Assembly (NCBI GenBank): GCA_038225855.1
Contig: JBBRQU010000017.1
Coordinates: forward strand, 1-64,000
DNA from: CAHJXF01 sp038225855
GTDB taxonomy: Bacteria; Pseudomonadota; Gammaproteobacteria; Burkholderiales; Burkholderiaceae_D
Reading direction: 5' to 3'
DNA: 64,000 nucleotides
Of the stretch, positions 16,549 through 24,635 are shown in pieces. Position 1 is the stretch's first letter. Each line of letters opens with the position of its first letter. The position numbers were made by a program, and so were the translations under genes. The notes under the pieces were generated by a model that made no database searches, had not been told where the DNA came from, and worked only from the letters and a program-made list of their open reading frames with translations.

Positions 16549-18561
16549 TCAAGCGACGGCCTCGAAATCGACCAGCTCCGCGCCATCGGCCACCTGATCG
16601 CCCGGCGCGTAGTGAAAGGCTTTCACCCTGCCCTTGTCGGGCGCTGTGATGGTGTGCTCCATCTTCATCGCTTCGAGCACCAGCAGCGGCGCGCCCTTCT
16701 CGACGATCGCGCCGGCCGACGCCATCAGCGCGATCACCTTGCCCGGCATCGGCGCCTTGAGCCCGCCTTCGAGTTCGTCGCCCTTGCCGCCGACGTTCAA
16801 GGTATCGACCATCACGATCGGCCACGAGCGTCCTTCGAAGAACACATGGCGGCGCTCACCTGCCGCAACCACGGCCGCGCGCAGACGACGCTCGCCCAGC
16901 TGCGCCTGCAACTGGCTGTCGGGACCGAGCGAGCCGCGCGCGAATACGCGCTGGCCGTCGAGCATCAGCCAGTGTCCTGCCGCATTGCCGCTGCTCGCGG
17001 CTTCGATCACCACCGTCTGCTGCACGTCGCCATAACGCAGCGTCATCGTCCGTTGCGCGCGTCCGTTCAGGCGCCAGCCGTCGAGGATGCGCCACGGCGA
17101 ATCGCGGTCCGATGCATCGGCCGCGCGCTTCTCGGCAAGCCGCGCTTCGCGACGCAACTCGGCCAGCGCCGCGAGCAGCCACACGTCGTCGGGCACCGCG
17201 ATCTTCTCGGGAAACAGCAACGCGGACTCGCGCTCGATCAGGCCGGTGTCGAGATCGGCATGCGCGAACGACGGCGTCGAAACCAGTCGCGCGAGGAACT
17301 CGACGTTGTTGGCGACCCCGACCACGCGATATTGCGCAAGCGCCTGACGCATGCGCGCGAGCGCCTGCCGACGATCGCGGCCCCACACGATCAGCTTGGC
17401 GATCATGGGGTCGTAGAATGGCGTGATCTCGTCGCCCTGCTCGACGCCGGTATCGACGCGCACGTGATCGGACTCGGGCGGCGGCGCGAGATGCAGCAGG
17501 CGGCCGGTCGATGGCAGAAAACCCTTGTCGGGATCTTCGGCATAGATGCGCGCTTCGAGCGCGTGACCGTCGATAGCCAGTTGGTCCTGCGTCAGCGGCA
17601 AGGCCTCGCCCGATGCGACGCGCAGTTGCCACTCGACCAGATCGAGGCCCGTGATCATCTCGGTCACGGGATGTTCGACCTGCAGTCGTGTGTTCATCTC
17701 CATGAAATAGAAGCTGCCGTCCTGATTGACGATGAACTCGACCGTGCCTGCACCGACATAGTCGACCGCCTTCGCGGCTTCGACCGCGGCCTTCCCCATC
17801 GCCACACGGTGCGCATCGGTCATGCCTGGCGCGGGCGCTTCCTCGAGTACCTTCTGATGGCGGCGCTGCACCGAGCAATCGCGCTCGAACAGATGCACGA
17901 CGTTGCCGCGCGTGTCGCCGAACACCTGCATCTCGATGTGGCGCGGCTTCAATACGTACTTCTCAACGAGCACGTGATCGTCGTTGAACGAGCTCTTCGC
18001 TTCGCGCTTGCACGACACCAGCGATGCATCGAAGTCCTCGGCGCGATCGACGCGACGCATTCCCTTGCCGCCACCGCCTGCGCTCGCCTTGATCAGCACC
18101 GGATACCCGATGCGCGCGGCCTCTTCGGCGAGCAAGGCCGGCGTCTGATCGTCGCCGTGGTAGCCGGGCGTGAGCGGGACGCCCGCCTTCTCCATGAGCT
18201 TCTTGGCTTCGGATTTGGAGCCCATCGCGCGTATCGCCGCAACCGGCGGCCCGATGAAGACGATGCCGGCTGCAGCGCACGCTTCGGCGAAGTCCTCGTT
18301 CTCGGAAAGAAAGCCGTAGCCCGGATGAATCGCTTCGGCGCCGCTACGCTGGGCGGCTTCGAGTATCCGATCGGATACGAGGTACGACTCGCGCGCGGGG
18401 GCCGGACCGATCAGCACCGCCTCGTCGGCAAGGCGCACATGCCGCGCGTTGGCATCGGCCTCGGAATACACCGCGACAGTCGCAATGCCCATGCGCCGCG
18501 CAGTCTTGATCACGCGGCACGCGATTTCGCCGCGATTGGCGATGAGGATTTTCTTAAACAT
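16549..18561 (-). CDS. liuD: Methylcrotonyl-CoA carboxylase, biotin-containing alpha subunit
   Basis: A 670-residue biotin carboxylase/carrier protein. The N-terminal domain starts MFKKILIANRGEIACRVIKT and contains KASAGGGGKGMR and MEMNTRLQVEHPVTE. The biotin carrier domain at the C-terminus carries LEAMKMEH, with the biotinyl lysine near residue 633. With LiuB it carboxylates 3-methylcrotonyl-CoA to 3-methylglutaconyl-CoA in leucine breakdown. The assignment over propionyl-CoA carboxylase rests on context: liuB, isovaleryl-CoA dehydrogenase and HMG-CoA lyase are adjacent. Only 12 bases separate it from liuB. Confidence 0.92.
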   Translation of the reverse strand: MFKKILIANRGEIACRVIKTARRMGIATVAVYSEADANARHVRLADEAVLIGPAPARESYLVSDRILEAAQRSGAEAIHPGYGFLSENEDFAEACAAAGIVFIGPPVAAIRAMGSKSEAKKLMEKAGVPLTPGYHGDDQTPALLAEEAARIGYPVLIKASAGGGGKGMRRVDRAEDFDASLVSCKREAKSSFNDDHVLVEKYVLKPRHIEMQVFGDTRGNVVHLFERDCSVQRRHQKVLEEAPAPGMTDAHRVAMGKAAVEAAKAVDYVGAGTVEFIVNQDGSFYFMEMNTRLQVEHPVTEMITGLDLVEWQLRVASGEALPLTQDQLAIDGHALEARIYAEDPDKGFLPSTGRLLHLAPPPESDHVRVDTGVEQGDEITPFYDPMIAKLIVWGRDRRQALARMRQALAQYRVVGVANNVEFLARLVSTPSFAHADLDTGLIERESALLFPEKIAVPDDVWLLAALAELRREARLAEKRAADASDRDSPWRILDGWRLNGRAQRTMTLRYGDVQQTVVIEAASSGNAAGHWLMLDGQRVFARGSLGPDSQLQAQLGERRLRAAVVAAGERRHVFFEGRSWPIVMVDTLNVGGKGDELEGGLKAPMPGKVIALMASAGAIVEKGAPLLVLEAMKMEHTITAPDKGRVKAFHYAPGDQVADGAELVDFEAVA

Positions 18562-18573
18562 CGTGGCCTCGTC

Positions 18574-20178
18574 TCACATCCTGAACACACCGAACTTCGT
18601 CGGCACGATCGGCGCATTCAACGCCGCCGACAGCGACAGCCCGAGCACCCGGCGCGTCTGGGCGGGATCGACCACCCCGTCGTCCCACAGTCGGGCGGTC
18701 GCGTAATACGGATGACCCTGCTCCTCATACTGCGTGCGCAGCGGCGCCTTGAAGTTTTCTTCGTCTTCGGCAGACCAGCTTCCGCCCCTGGCTTCGATGC
18801 CATCGCGCCGCACCGTCGCGAGCACGCTCGCGGCCTGTTCGCCACCCATCACGCTGATGCGCGCGTTCGGCCACATCCACAGGAAGCGCGGCGAGTATGC
18901 GCGGCCGCACATGCCGTAGTTGCCCGCGCCGAACGAGCCGCCGATCAGCATCGTGATTTTGGGCACTTGCGCCGTCGCGACCGCGGTCACCATCTTTGCG
19001 CCGTCCTTCGCGATGCCCGCGTTCTCGACCTTGCGACCGACCATGAAGCCGGTGATGTTCTGCAGGAACACGAGAGGTACACCGCGCTGCGCGCACAACT
19101 CGATGAAGTGCGCGCCCTTCTGCGCCGACTCGCCGAACAGGATGCCGTTGTTGGCGATGATGCCAACAGGCATGCCGTAGAGATGCGCGAAGCCCGTGAC
19201 CAGCGTGGCGCCGTAGCGCGTCTTGAATTCATCGAGGCGCGAGCCATCGACGACGCGCGCAATGACCTCGCGCACGTCGTAGGGCTTCTTGGTGTCCTGC
19301 GGAATCACGCCATAGATTTCCTGCGGATCGTAGAGCGGCTCTTCGATGGTCGCGAACGTGACGCCATTGGGCTTTCTTCGATTGAGGTTGCCGACGATGT
19401 GGCGCGCGATGTAGAGCGCGTGACTGTCATTCTCGGCGAAATGATCGGCCACGCCCGAAATGCGCGTGTGTACGTCGCCGCCGCCGAGATCTTCGGCACT
19501 GACGACTTCGCCGGTCGCGGCCTTCACCAGCGGCGGGCCGCCGAGAAAGATCGTGCCCTGATTGCGCACGATGATGGTCTCGTCGCTCATCGCCGGCACA
19601 TAGGCGCCGCCCGCGGTGCACGAGCCCATCACGACCGCGATCTGCGGGATTGCCCGTGCGCTCATGTTGGCCTGGTTGTAGAAGATGCGGCCGAAGTGAT
19701 CGCGATCGGGAAACACTTCGTCCTGGCGTGGCAGATACGCGCCGCCCGAGTCGACGAGGTAGATGCACGGCAGGTGATTCTGCTCGGCAATCTCCTGCGC
19801 GCGCAGATGCTTCTTGACCGTCAACGGGTAGTAGGTCCCGCCCTTCACGGTCGCGTCGTTGGCGACCACCATGCACTCGATGCCCGCAATGCGACCGACT
19901 CCGGTGATGACGCCGGCCGATGGCGCTTCGCCGTCGTACATGCCGTGGGCGGCGAGTTGGCCGACTTCGAGAAACGGCGTGCCGGGATCGAGCAGTCGAT
20001 TGACGCGTTCGCGCGGCAACAGCTTGCCGCGAGCCGTGTGCTTCGCACGCGCCGATTCGCCGCCGCCCTCTTCGACTTTCGCGACCTGGACATGAAGGTC
20101 GTCGACGACGGCGCGCATCGCCTTCGCGTTGTCCTTGAATTCTCCGGAGCGCGGATTGAGTTTCGATTCGAGCTTCAT
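18574..20178 (-). CDS. liuB: Methylcrotonyl-CoA carboxylase, carboxyltransferase beta subunit
   Basis: A 534-residue carboxyltransferase with two crotonase-like halves. Typical stretches are ARGKLLPRERVNRLLDPGTP, FLEVGQLAAHGMYD, YLVDSGGAYLPRQDEVFPDR, VMGSCTAGGAYVPAMSDE, LVFLQNITGFMVGRKVE and GSFGAGNYGMCGRAY. These match MCC beta rather than PCC beta (for example the GAYLPRQDEVFPD segment). It pairs with the alpha subunit immediately downstream. Upstream, a palindromic repeat separates it from the isovaleryl-CoA dehydrogenase gene. In most liu operons a methylglutaconyl-CoA hydratase (liuC) lies between beta and alpha; it is absent here. Confidence 0.95.
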   Translation of the reverse strand: MKLESKLNPRSGEFKDNAKAMRAVVDDLHVQVAKVEEGGGESARAKHTARGKLLPRERVNRLLDPGTPFLEVGQLAAHGMYDGEAPSAGVITGVGRIAGIECMVVANDATVKGGTYYPLTVKKHLRAQEIAEQNHLPCIYLVDSGGAYLPRQDEVFPDRDHFGRIFYNQANMSARAIPQIAVVMGSCTAGGAYVPAMSDETIIVRNQGTIFLGGPPLVKAATGEVVSAEDLGGGDVHTRISGVADHFAENDSHALYIARHIVGNLNRRKPNGVTFATIEEPLYDPQEIYGVIPQDTKKPYDVREVIARVVDGSRLDEFKTRYGATLVTGFAHLYGMPVGIIANNGILFGESAQKGAHFIELCAQRGVPLVFLQNITGFMVGRKVENAGIAKDGAKMVTAVATAQVPKITMLIGGSFGAGNYGMCGRAYSPRFLWMWPNARISVMGGEQAASVLATVRRDGIEARGGSWSAEDEENFKAPLRTQYEEQGHPYYATARLWDDGVVDPAQTRRVLGLSLSAALNAPIVPTKFGVFRM

Positions 20179-20181
20179 CTA

Positions 20182-20327
20182 GTTGCTCCTGCGAAAGCAG
20201 GAGCCCAGTGACGTTCGCGCCGGCGCCGACGACGCTGGGCTTTGCGCTGGCAGGCGCAAAGCGCTTTGCCGGCGATCGGCATGCCGATCGAAACCCCTGA
20301 AGAGCCCCCTGCTTTCGTGGGGCGACG
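20182..20327. repeat. Intergenic palindromic repeat, family B
   Basis: The gap between ivd and liuB is filled by a compound palindrome: GCTCCTGCGAAAGCAGGAGC at the left and CCCCCTGCTTTCGTGGGGCG at the right, with an internal GC-rich inverted repeat between. The arms resemble those at 29584, 32093, 42051, 45748 and 45848. Confidence 0.6.
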
Positions 20328-20335
20328 GACGGCTT

Positions 20336-21511
20336 TCACATCGACTCCGAATACAGCTCGCGGCCGATCAGCATGCGCCGAATCTCGCTGGTGCCTGCGC
20401 CGATCTCGTAGAGTTTGGCATCGCGCCACAGACGGCCGGTCGGATATTCGTTGGTATAGCCCACGCCGCCCAACACCTGAATCGCCTCGCCCGCCATCCA
20501 CGTCGCCTTCTCGGCCGAGTAGAGAATCGCGCCCGCCGCGTCCTTGCGCAAGGACCGCGAGTGATCGGCGCGATCGCACGCCTGCCCGACCGCGTACACA
20601 TAGGCGCGCGACGCCTGCCAGGTGGTGTACATGTCCGCGAGCTTGCCCTGCATCAACTGGAACTCGCCGATGCTCTGGCCGAACTGTTTGCGCTCGTGCA
20701 CATACGGCAGCACCACGTCCATGCAAGCGGCCATGATGCCGAGCGGTCCGCCCGACAGCACCGTGCGCTCGTAGTCGAGGCCCGACATCAACACCTTGAC
20801 GCCGCCGCCGACCTGGCCGAGTACGTTCTCGACCGGCACTTCGCAATCGGTGAAGAAGATCGGCCAGGTGTTCGAGCCGCGCATGCCGAGCTTGTCGAGC
20901 TTGGCGCCGTATGACAATCCCTTCGCGCCCTTCTCGATGATCATCGCGGTCACACCGCGCGGGCCCCCTTCGGCGTCGGTACGCGCATAGACGATCATCG
21001 TGTCGGCATCGCCGCCGTTGGTGATCCACATCTTGGAACCGTTGAGCACATAGCGGTCGCCCTTGAGGTCGGCGCGCAGCTTCATGCTCACGACATCCGA
21101 CCCCGCGTTGGGTTCGCTCATGGCGAGAGCGCCAACGTGTTCGCCCGATACCAGCCTGGGCAGATATTTTTTCTTCTGCGCCTCGCTGCCGTTGCGGCGC
21201 ATCTGATTGACGCATAGGTTCGAATGCGCGCCGTACGAGAGACCGACCGATGCCGACGCGCGCGAGACTTCTTCCATCGCGACGATGTGCGCGAGGTAGC
21301 CGAGATTGGTGCCGCCATATTCCTCGGGGACGGTCAGGCCATGCAGGCCGAGGTCGCCGAGTTTCTTCCACAGGTCGGCTGGAAAAATGTTGTCGGCATC
21401 GATGCTCGCCGCGCGCGGCGCGATTTCCTTCGATGCGAAGTCGTGAACGGCGTCGCGCAGTAGCGCGACGTTTTCACCGAGATCGAAAGTGAGGGCGGGA
21501 ACGTGGGACAT
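20336..21511 (-). CDS. liuA: Isovaleryl-CoA dehydrogenase
   Basis: A 391-residue acyl-CoA dehydrogenase that oxidises isovaleryl-CoA to 3-methylcrotonyl-CoA using FAD and electron-transfer flavoprotein. Diagnostic stretches are LTVPEEYGGTNLGYLAHIVA, GLSYGAHSNLCVNQ, ALAMSEPNAGSDVVSMKLRA, SKMWITNGGDAD, RKQFGQSIGEFQLMQGKLAD, and QVLGGVGYTNEYPTGRLWRD. The catalytic Glu of the IVD subgroup is expected in SGLDYERTVLSGG. The start at 21511 (MSHVPAL) fits the family; the frame is open much further upstream but that part is not protein-like. It is the first gene of the liu locus. Confidence 0.94.
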   Translation of the reverse strand: MSHVPALTFDLGENVALLRDAVHDFASKEIAPRAASIDADNIFPADLWKKLGDLGLHGLTVPEEYGGTNLGYLAHIVAMEEVSRASASVGLSYGAHSNLCVNQMRRNGSEAQKKKYLPRLVSGEHVGALAMSEPNAGSDVVSMKLRADLKGDRYVLNGSKMWITNGGDADTMIVYARTDAEGGPRGVTAMIIEKGAKGLSYGAKLDKLGMRGSNTWPIFFTDCEVPVENVLGQVGGGVKVLMSGLDYERTVLSGGPLGIMAACMDVVLPYVHERKQFGQSIGEFQLMQGKLADMYTTWQASRAYVYAVGQACDRADHSRSLRKDAAGAILYSAEKATWMAGEAIQVLGGVGYTNEYPTGRLWRDAKLYEIGAGTSEIRRMLIGRELYSESM

Positions 21512-21670
21512 CGAGTCTCCAGAGTTTTGTTGTTGTCGCAGCCGCGGCCGCACCGACGGCGACGACCGATATCCTAACGCGCGCCAACAGTTTTCAGATG
21601 CCGGGCCGATAGAGCAATGGCGATGTCCATGCTCGGCATCACGCCTTCGCTCCGCAACCGCACAACATTC

Positions 21671-22600
21671 ATGACACGCCGGAAATATTCCAGAAAACGC
21701 TCCGAATTGACGCGTCAAGGCGCGGCGCTCCAATTGCTTCTACTCGGCTTCGCGCTCGCCTTGCTCCCGTACTTTGTCGGCAAGTCGCCATTGGCCGGTG
21801 CATTGAGACCGGCTGCCTTGATGGGCTGGCTGCTGATCCTGGTCGGGACTGGAATGCTCTGGGTCGCAAGGCAAAAAACATCCGCGCGAACTATTGCGGA
21901 ACAGGAGGCCCCGCCAGGCTTCGTCCAGGCCACGCGATTTCGAGAGCTTGATGACCAACGCAGGTCGAGTGAGCCTTCTTTCGCCACACAAGCAAAGAGC
22001 CGGAGGTCATCGGCAAACGTCGACGTCGTTCCGGCGCGGCCGACGCAATGGAGTGCGGACGTCTTCTCGGCGATCGAGTGGCGTCGCTTCGAAGCGTTGA
22101 TCGAAGCCCTGTTTCAGCGAGCGGGCTTCGTGACCACCTCACAGTCGCACGGCGCCGATGGAGGCGTCGATGTCTGGCTTCATGCAGCCGACGACTCGCA
22201 GACGCCGGTCGGCATCGTGCAATGCAAGCACTGGTCAGGCAAGCCCGTGGGCGTCAAGGAAGTTCGAGAGCTGCGAGGCGTGATGGCATCTCATGCAATC
22301 GCCCGAGGCCATTTCGCGACGACGTCCGCATTCACTGCGGATGCAAGAACATTTGCGCTGGCCAATGGCATCCATCTACTCGATGCGAACGGTCTGCTGA
22401 CATTGATTGCAAAGCGAACCGTAGCCGAACAGCAAGCCTTGTTGAATGTCGCGCTGGAAGGCGAGTATTGGCGGCAGACCTGCGCGAGCTGTGGCGCCAA
22501 GATGATAGAGCGCTCGTCCGGTAAGGACGGACGCGGCTTCTGGGGCTGTCCGACATATCCGCGGTGCCGGCACACGATGTCGATGCGAAAACTAGGCTAG
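21671..22600 (+). CDS. Membrane-anchored Mrr-type restriction endonuclease with zinc-ribbon tail
   Basis: A 309-residue protein in three parts. Two hydrophobic segments near residues 17-35 and 48-66 suggest a membrane anchor. An Mrr-type (PD-(D/E)xK) nuclease domain spans about 130-250, with D167 in GADGGVDVWL and Q184/K186 in VQCKHW, the catalytic D...QxK set. At the C-terminus a topoisomerase-type zinc ribbon has C271, C274, C293 and C299 (CASCGAKM...GCPTYPRC). Mrr-like proteins cut modified or foreign DNA, but membrane-anchored versions of this type are uncharacterised. ATG 21671 is chosen as the start of family-like sequence. It is a single gene. Confidence 0.85.
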   Translation: MTRRKYSRKRSELTRQGAALQLLLLGFALALLPYFVGKSPLAGALRPAALMGWLLILVGTGMLWVARQKTSARTIAEQEAPPGFVQATRFRELDDQRRSSEPSFATQAKSRRSSANVDVVPARPTQWSADVFSAIEWRRFEALIEALFQRAGFVTTSQSHGADGGVDVWLHAADDSQTPVGIVQCKHWSGKPVGVKEVRELRGVMASHAIARGHFATTSAFTADARTFALANGIHLLDANGLLTLIAKRTVAEQQALLNVALEGEYWRQTCASCGAKMIERSSGKDGRGFWGCPTYPRCRHTMSMRKLG

Positions 22601-22633
22601 GCGGCTCACCCTTCGCGTCGCGGCTGTTCTTCC

Positions 22634-22750
22634 TCAATTCGCCGTGGCCGAGGTGTGGGGCCGCCCGATGACCCACGTCCCGTCATTCGGCTCGACGATC
22701 AGCGTGAAGAGCCCGTGCGGCGCTTGGTCCTTCGCTTCGTCGACTGACCC
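22634..22750 (-). pseudogene. C-terminal fragment of a SnoaL-like protein
   Basis: A short frame of about 40 codons ends with HGLFTLIVEPNDGTWVIGRP and HTSATAN. This looks like the last strands of the SnoaL/NTF2-like fold ('GLFTLVLRR..GWRIVHDHTS'). An in-frame TGA lies just upstream and there is no start codon or ribosome-binding site. I infer the leftover 3' end of a deleted gene, beside the Mrr gene. The call rests on one short match by eye. Confidence 0.35.
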
Positions 22751-22817
22751 AACGATTCTTCATTTGATTGGGTCATTCTCCGTCCCGCTTCTCACGCGCG
22801 CGAGGACCCGGACGATT

Positions 22818-23633
22818 TCAAAACGGTGACTCTTTCGGAAACTCCGGCTTGCGCCTCTCTTGAAACGAAGCCAACCCCTCCCGCAATTCCGGTCCGTCGA
22901 ACCCCATGAATTCCAGCGCGAGCGACGTGTCGAAATTCGGCCCCGCCATCCGCAGCCAATTGTTCAACGCGTACTTGGTCCATCGAATCGCAGTCTGCGC
23001 GCCGTTGGCCAGACGGATCGCGATGTCGAGCGCGGTCTGTTGCAGCAACTCGTCGTCGACGGCCAGCGAGACGAGTCCGATCTGCTCGGCCTTCTCGCCG
23101 CTCACCGGCTCGCACAAGAGAAGATGGTATTTCGCCTTCGCCATGCCACACAGAAGCGGCCATACGATGACGGCGTGGTCGCCGGCGGCGACGCCCAGGC
23201 GCGTATGTCCGTCGACGATCTTCGCCGACTTCGCCGCAACCGAGATGTCCGCGAGCAGACCGGCGACGAGGCCCGCGCCGACCGCGGCCCCGTGCATCGC
23301 CGACACGATCGGCTTGCCGCAGTTGATGATGTTGTAGACCAGGTCGCGCGCTTCGCGCCAGACTCGGGCGCGCACCTCGAAGGATTTGCTCATCTGGTCG
23401 ACGAGTTCGAAGTCGCCGCCCGCGGAGAAGGCCTTGCCCGAGCCGCAAAGCAGGACAGCTCGCACCGAATCATCCCGATCGATGTCGCGCCAGATCTCGG
23501 CGAGATCGCGATGCCCGTTGGCGTCGAGCGCGTTGAGACGATCGGGCTGGTTGAGCGTGATGCGCAGCACGCCGTCGGCCGGGCGTTCGATGAGAAAGGA
23601 GCGATAGCGCGAGTAGTCGATCGTGTCGCTCAT
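22818..23633 (-). CDS. Enoyl-CoA hydratase/isomerase family protein
   Basis: A 271-residue crotonase-fold enzyme. LNQPDRLNALDANGHRDLAE, the oxyanion-hole stretch GSGKAFSAGGDFE, SAMHGAAVGAGLVAGLLADI and GVAAGDHAVIVWPLLCG are typical. The Glu usually found at the second catalytic position is replaced in this region by 'GDHA', so its chemistry (hydratase, isomerase or other) is uncertain. It ends a minus-strand series of P450, FadD, hydrolase and this gene, starting 10 bases after the hydrolase, which suggests co-transcription and action on acyl-CoA. Confidence 0.85.
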   Translation of the reverse strand: MSDTIDYSRYRSFLIERPADGVLRITLNQPDRLNALDANGHRDLAEIWRDIDRDDSVRAVLLCGSGKAFSAGGDFELVDQMSKSFEVRARVWREARDLVYNIINCGKPIVSAMHGAAVGAGLVAGLLADISVAAKSAKIVDGHTRLGVAAGDHAVIVWPLLCGMAKAKYHLLLCEPVSGEKAEQIGLVSLAVDDELLQQTALDIAIRLANGAQTAIRWTKYALNNWLRMAGPNFDTSLALEFMGFDGPELREGLASFQERRKPEFPKESPF

Positions 23634-23642
23634 GGTGCGTTC

Positions 23643-24551
23643 CTACCGGGCGTGCGCGGCGATCGCGTCGATCAATTCGCTCCACATCGATGTCGGCAGC
23701 GCATGGCCCATGGCTTCGATCGCATGCATCCTGGCGCCAGCAATCGCTTCGGCCGTCGCGAGTCCCGCCTCGAAGGGCACCAGCGGATCGGCGCGTCCAT
23801 GGATCACGAGCGTCGCGACCTTGACGTTCTTCAAGGCCTCGGTGCGATTGCCCGACGCGACGATCGCAGCGAACTGGCGCGCACTGCCGGCCGGGTGGTA
23901 GCCGCGCGCCCAGACGGCGCGACCACGCTCGGCATCGCGCGCCTCGTCATCCGGAAAGCTGCCGGCGCGCAGCACCTTCCACATCTTTGCGTAGGCTTCG
24001 AGGAAGCTCGCCTCGTCGGTCGCGGGCGCGGCCATCAGCAACGCAAACGCTTCGGGTTTGGGTGCGGGCAGTTTGGGGTTGCCGGTCGAGCTCATGATCG
24101 ACGTGAACGTCAGCATCCGGTCGGGATGATGGATCGCGATCTCCTGTCCGATCATCCCGCCCATCGATGCGCCGACCACATGCGCGCGCGCGATGCCGAG
24201 CTTGTCGAGCAGGCCGATGGTGTCGGCCGCCATGTCCTTCAGCGTGTACGGGACGGCGGGCTTCACGCCGAGCTTGGACTTGGTGAACAGCGCAAGCGGA
24301 CTCGGCGCGGGCTCGTGGTCCAGCCAGGTGGACTTGCCGATATCGCGGTTGTCGAAACGGATCACGTAGTAGCCGCGGTCCGCGAGCGCCGTGCAGAAAC
24401 CTTCGTCCCATCCGAGCATCTGCGTGCCCAGACCCATGATGAGGAGTAGCGCCGGGCTGCCCGCATCGCCGAAGGTCTGGTAGCAGAGGTCGATTCCGTT
24501 GGCGCGTGCGACGGATGAATGTTCCAAGGGGTCGATTGAGGCATCAGGCAT
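23643..24551 (-). CDS. Alpha/beta hydrolase
   Basis: A 302-residue alpha/beta-hydrolase of the type found in 3-oxoadipate enol-lactonase-like and lipase-like groups. The oxyanion region is LLIMGLGTQMLGWDEGF; the nucleophile elbow is VGASMGGMIGQEIA (Ser at the centre); an Asp lies in VIHGRADPLVPF and the likely catalytic His in AMGHALP. No signal peptide is seen. It sits between fadD and the enoyl-CoA hydratase-like gene, ten bases from the latter. A role in cleaving esters or acyl thioesters of the same pathway is inferred. Confidence 0.85.
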   Translation of the reverse strand: MPDASIDPLEHSSVARANGIDLCYQTFGDAGSPALLLIMGLGTQMLGWDEGFCTALADRGYYVIRFDNRDIGKSTWLDHEPAPSPLALFTKSKLGVKPAVPYTLKDMAADTIGLLDKLGIARAHVVGASMGGMIGQEIAIHHPDRMLTFTSIMSSTGNPKLPAPKPEAFALLMAAPATDEASFLEAYAKMWKVLRAGSFPDDEARDAERGRAVWARGYHPAGSARQFAAIVASGNRTEALKNVKVATLVIHGRADPLVPFEAGLATAEAIAGARMHAIEAMGHALPTSMWSELIDAIAAHAR

Positions 24552-24635
24552 GGGTTGGATGTGTCCGGAAAAAGAGGGGTCTAAGAGCGCGGCTCGAAAG
24601 TGCCTGGCTCGGTCATGGTCAACAAGACGGCGCGG

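Noticed and set aside
16612..20211. A plus-strand open frame of almost 1200 codons antisense to the carboxylase genes
   Set aside because: It is the antisense shadow of liuD and liuB; the minus-strand proteins have full motifs and the plus-strand translation is Arg/His-rich without any domain.
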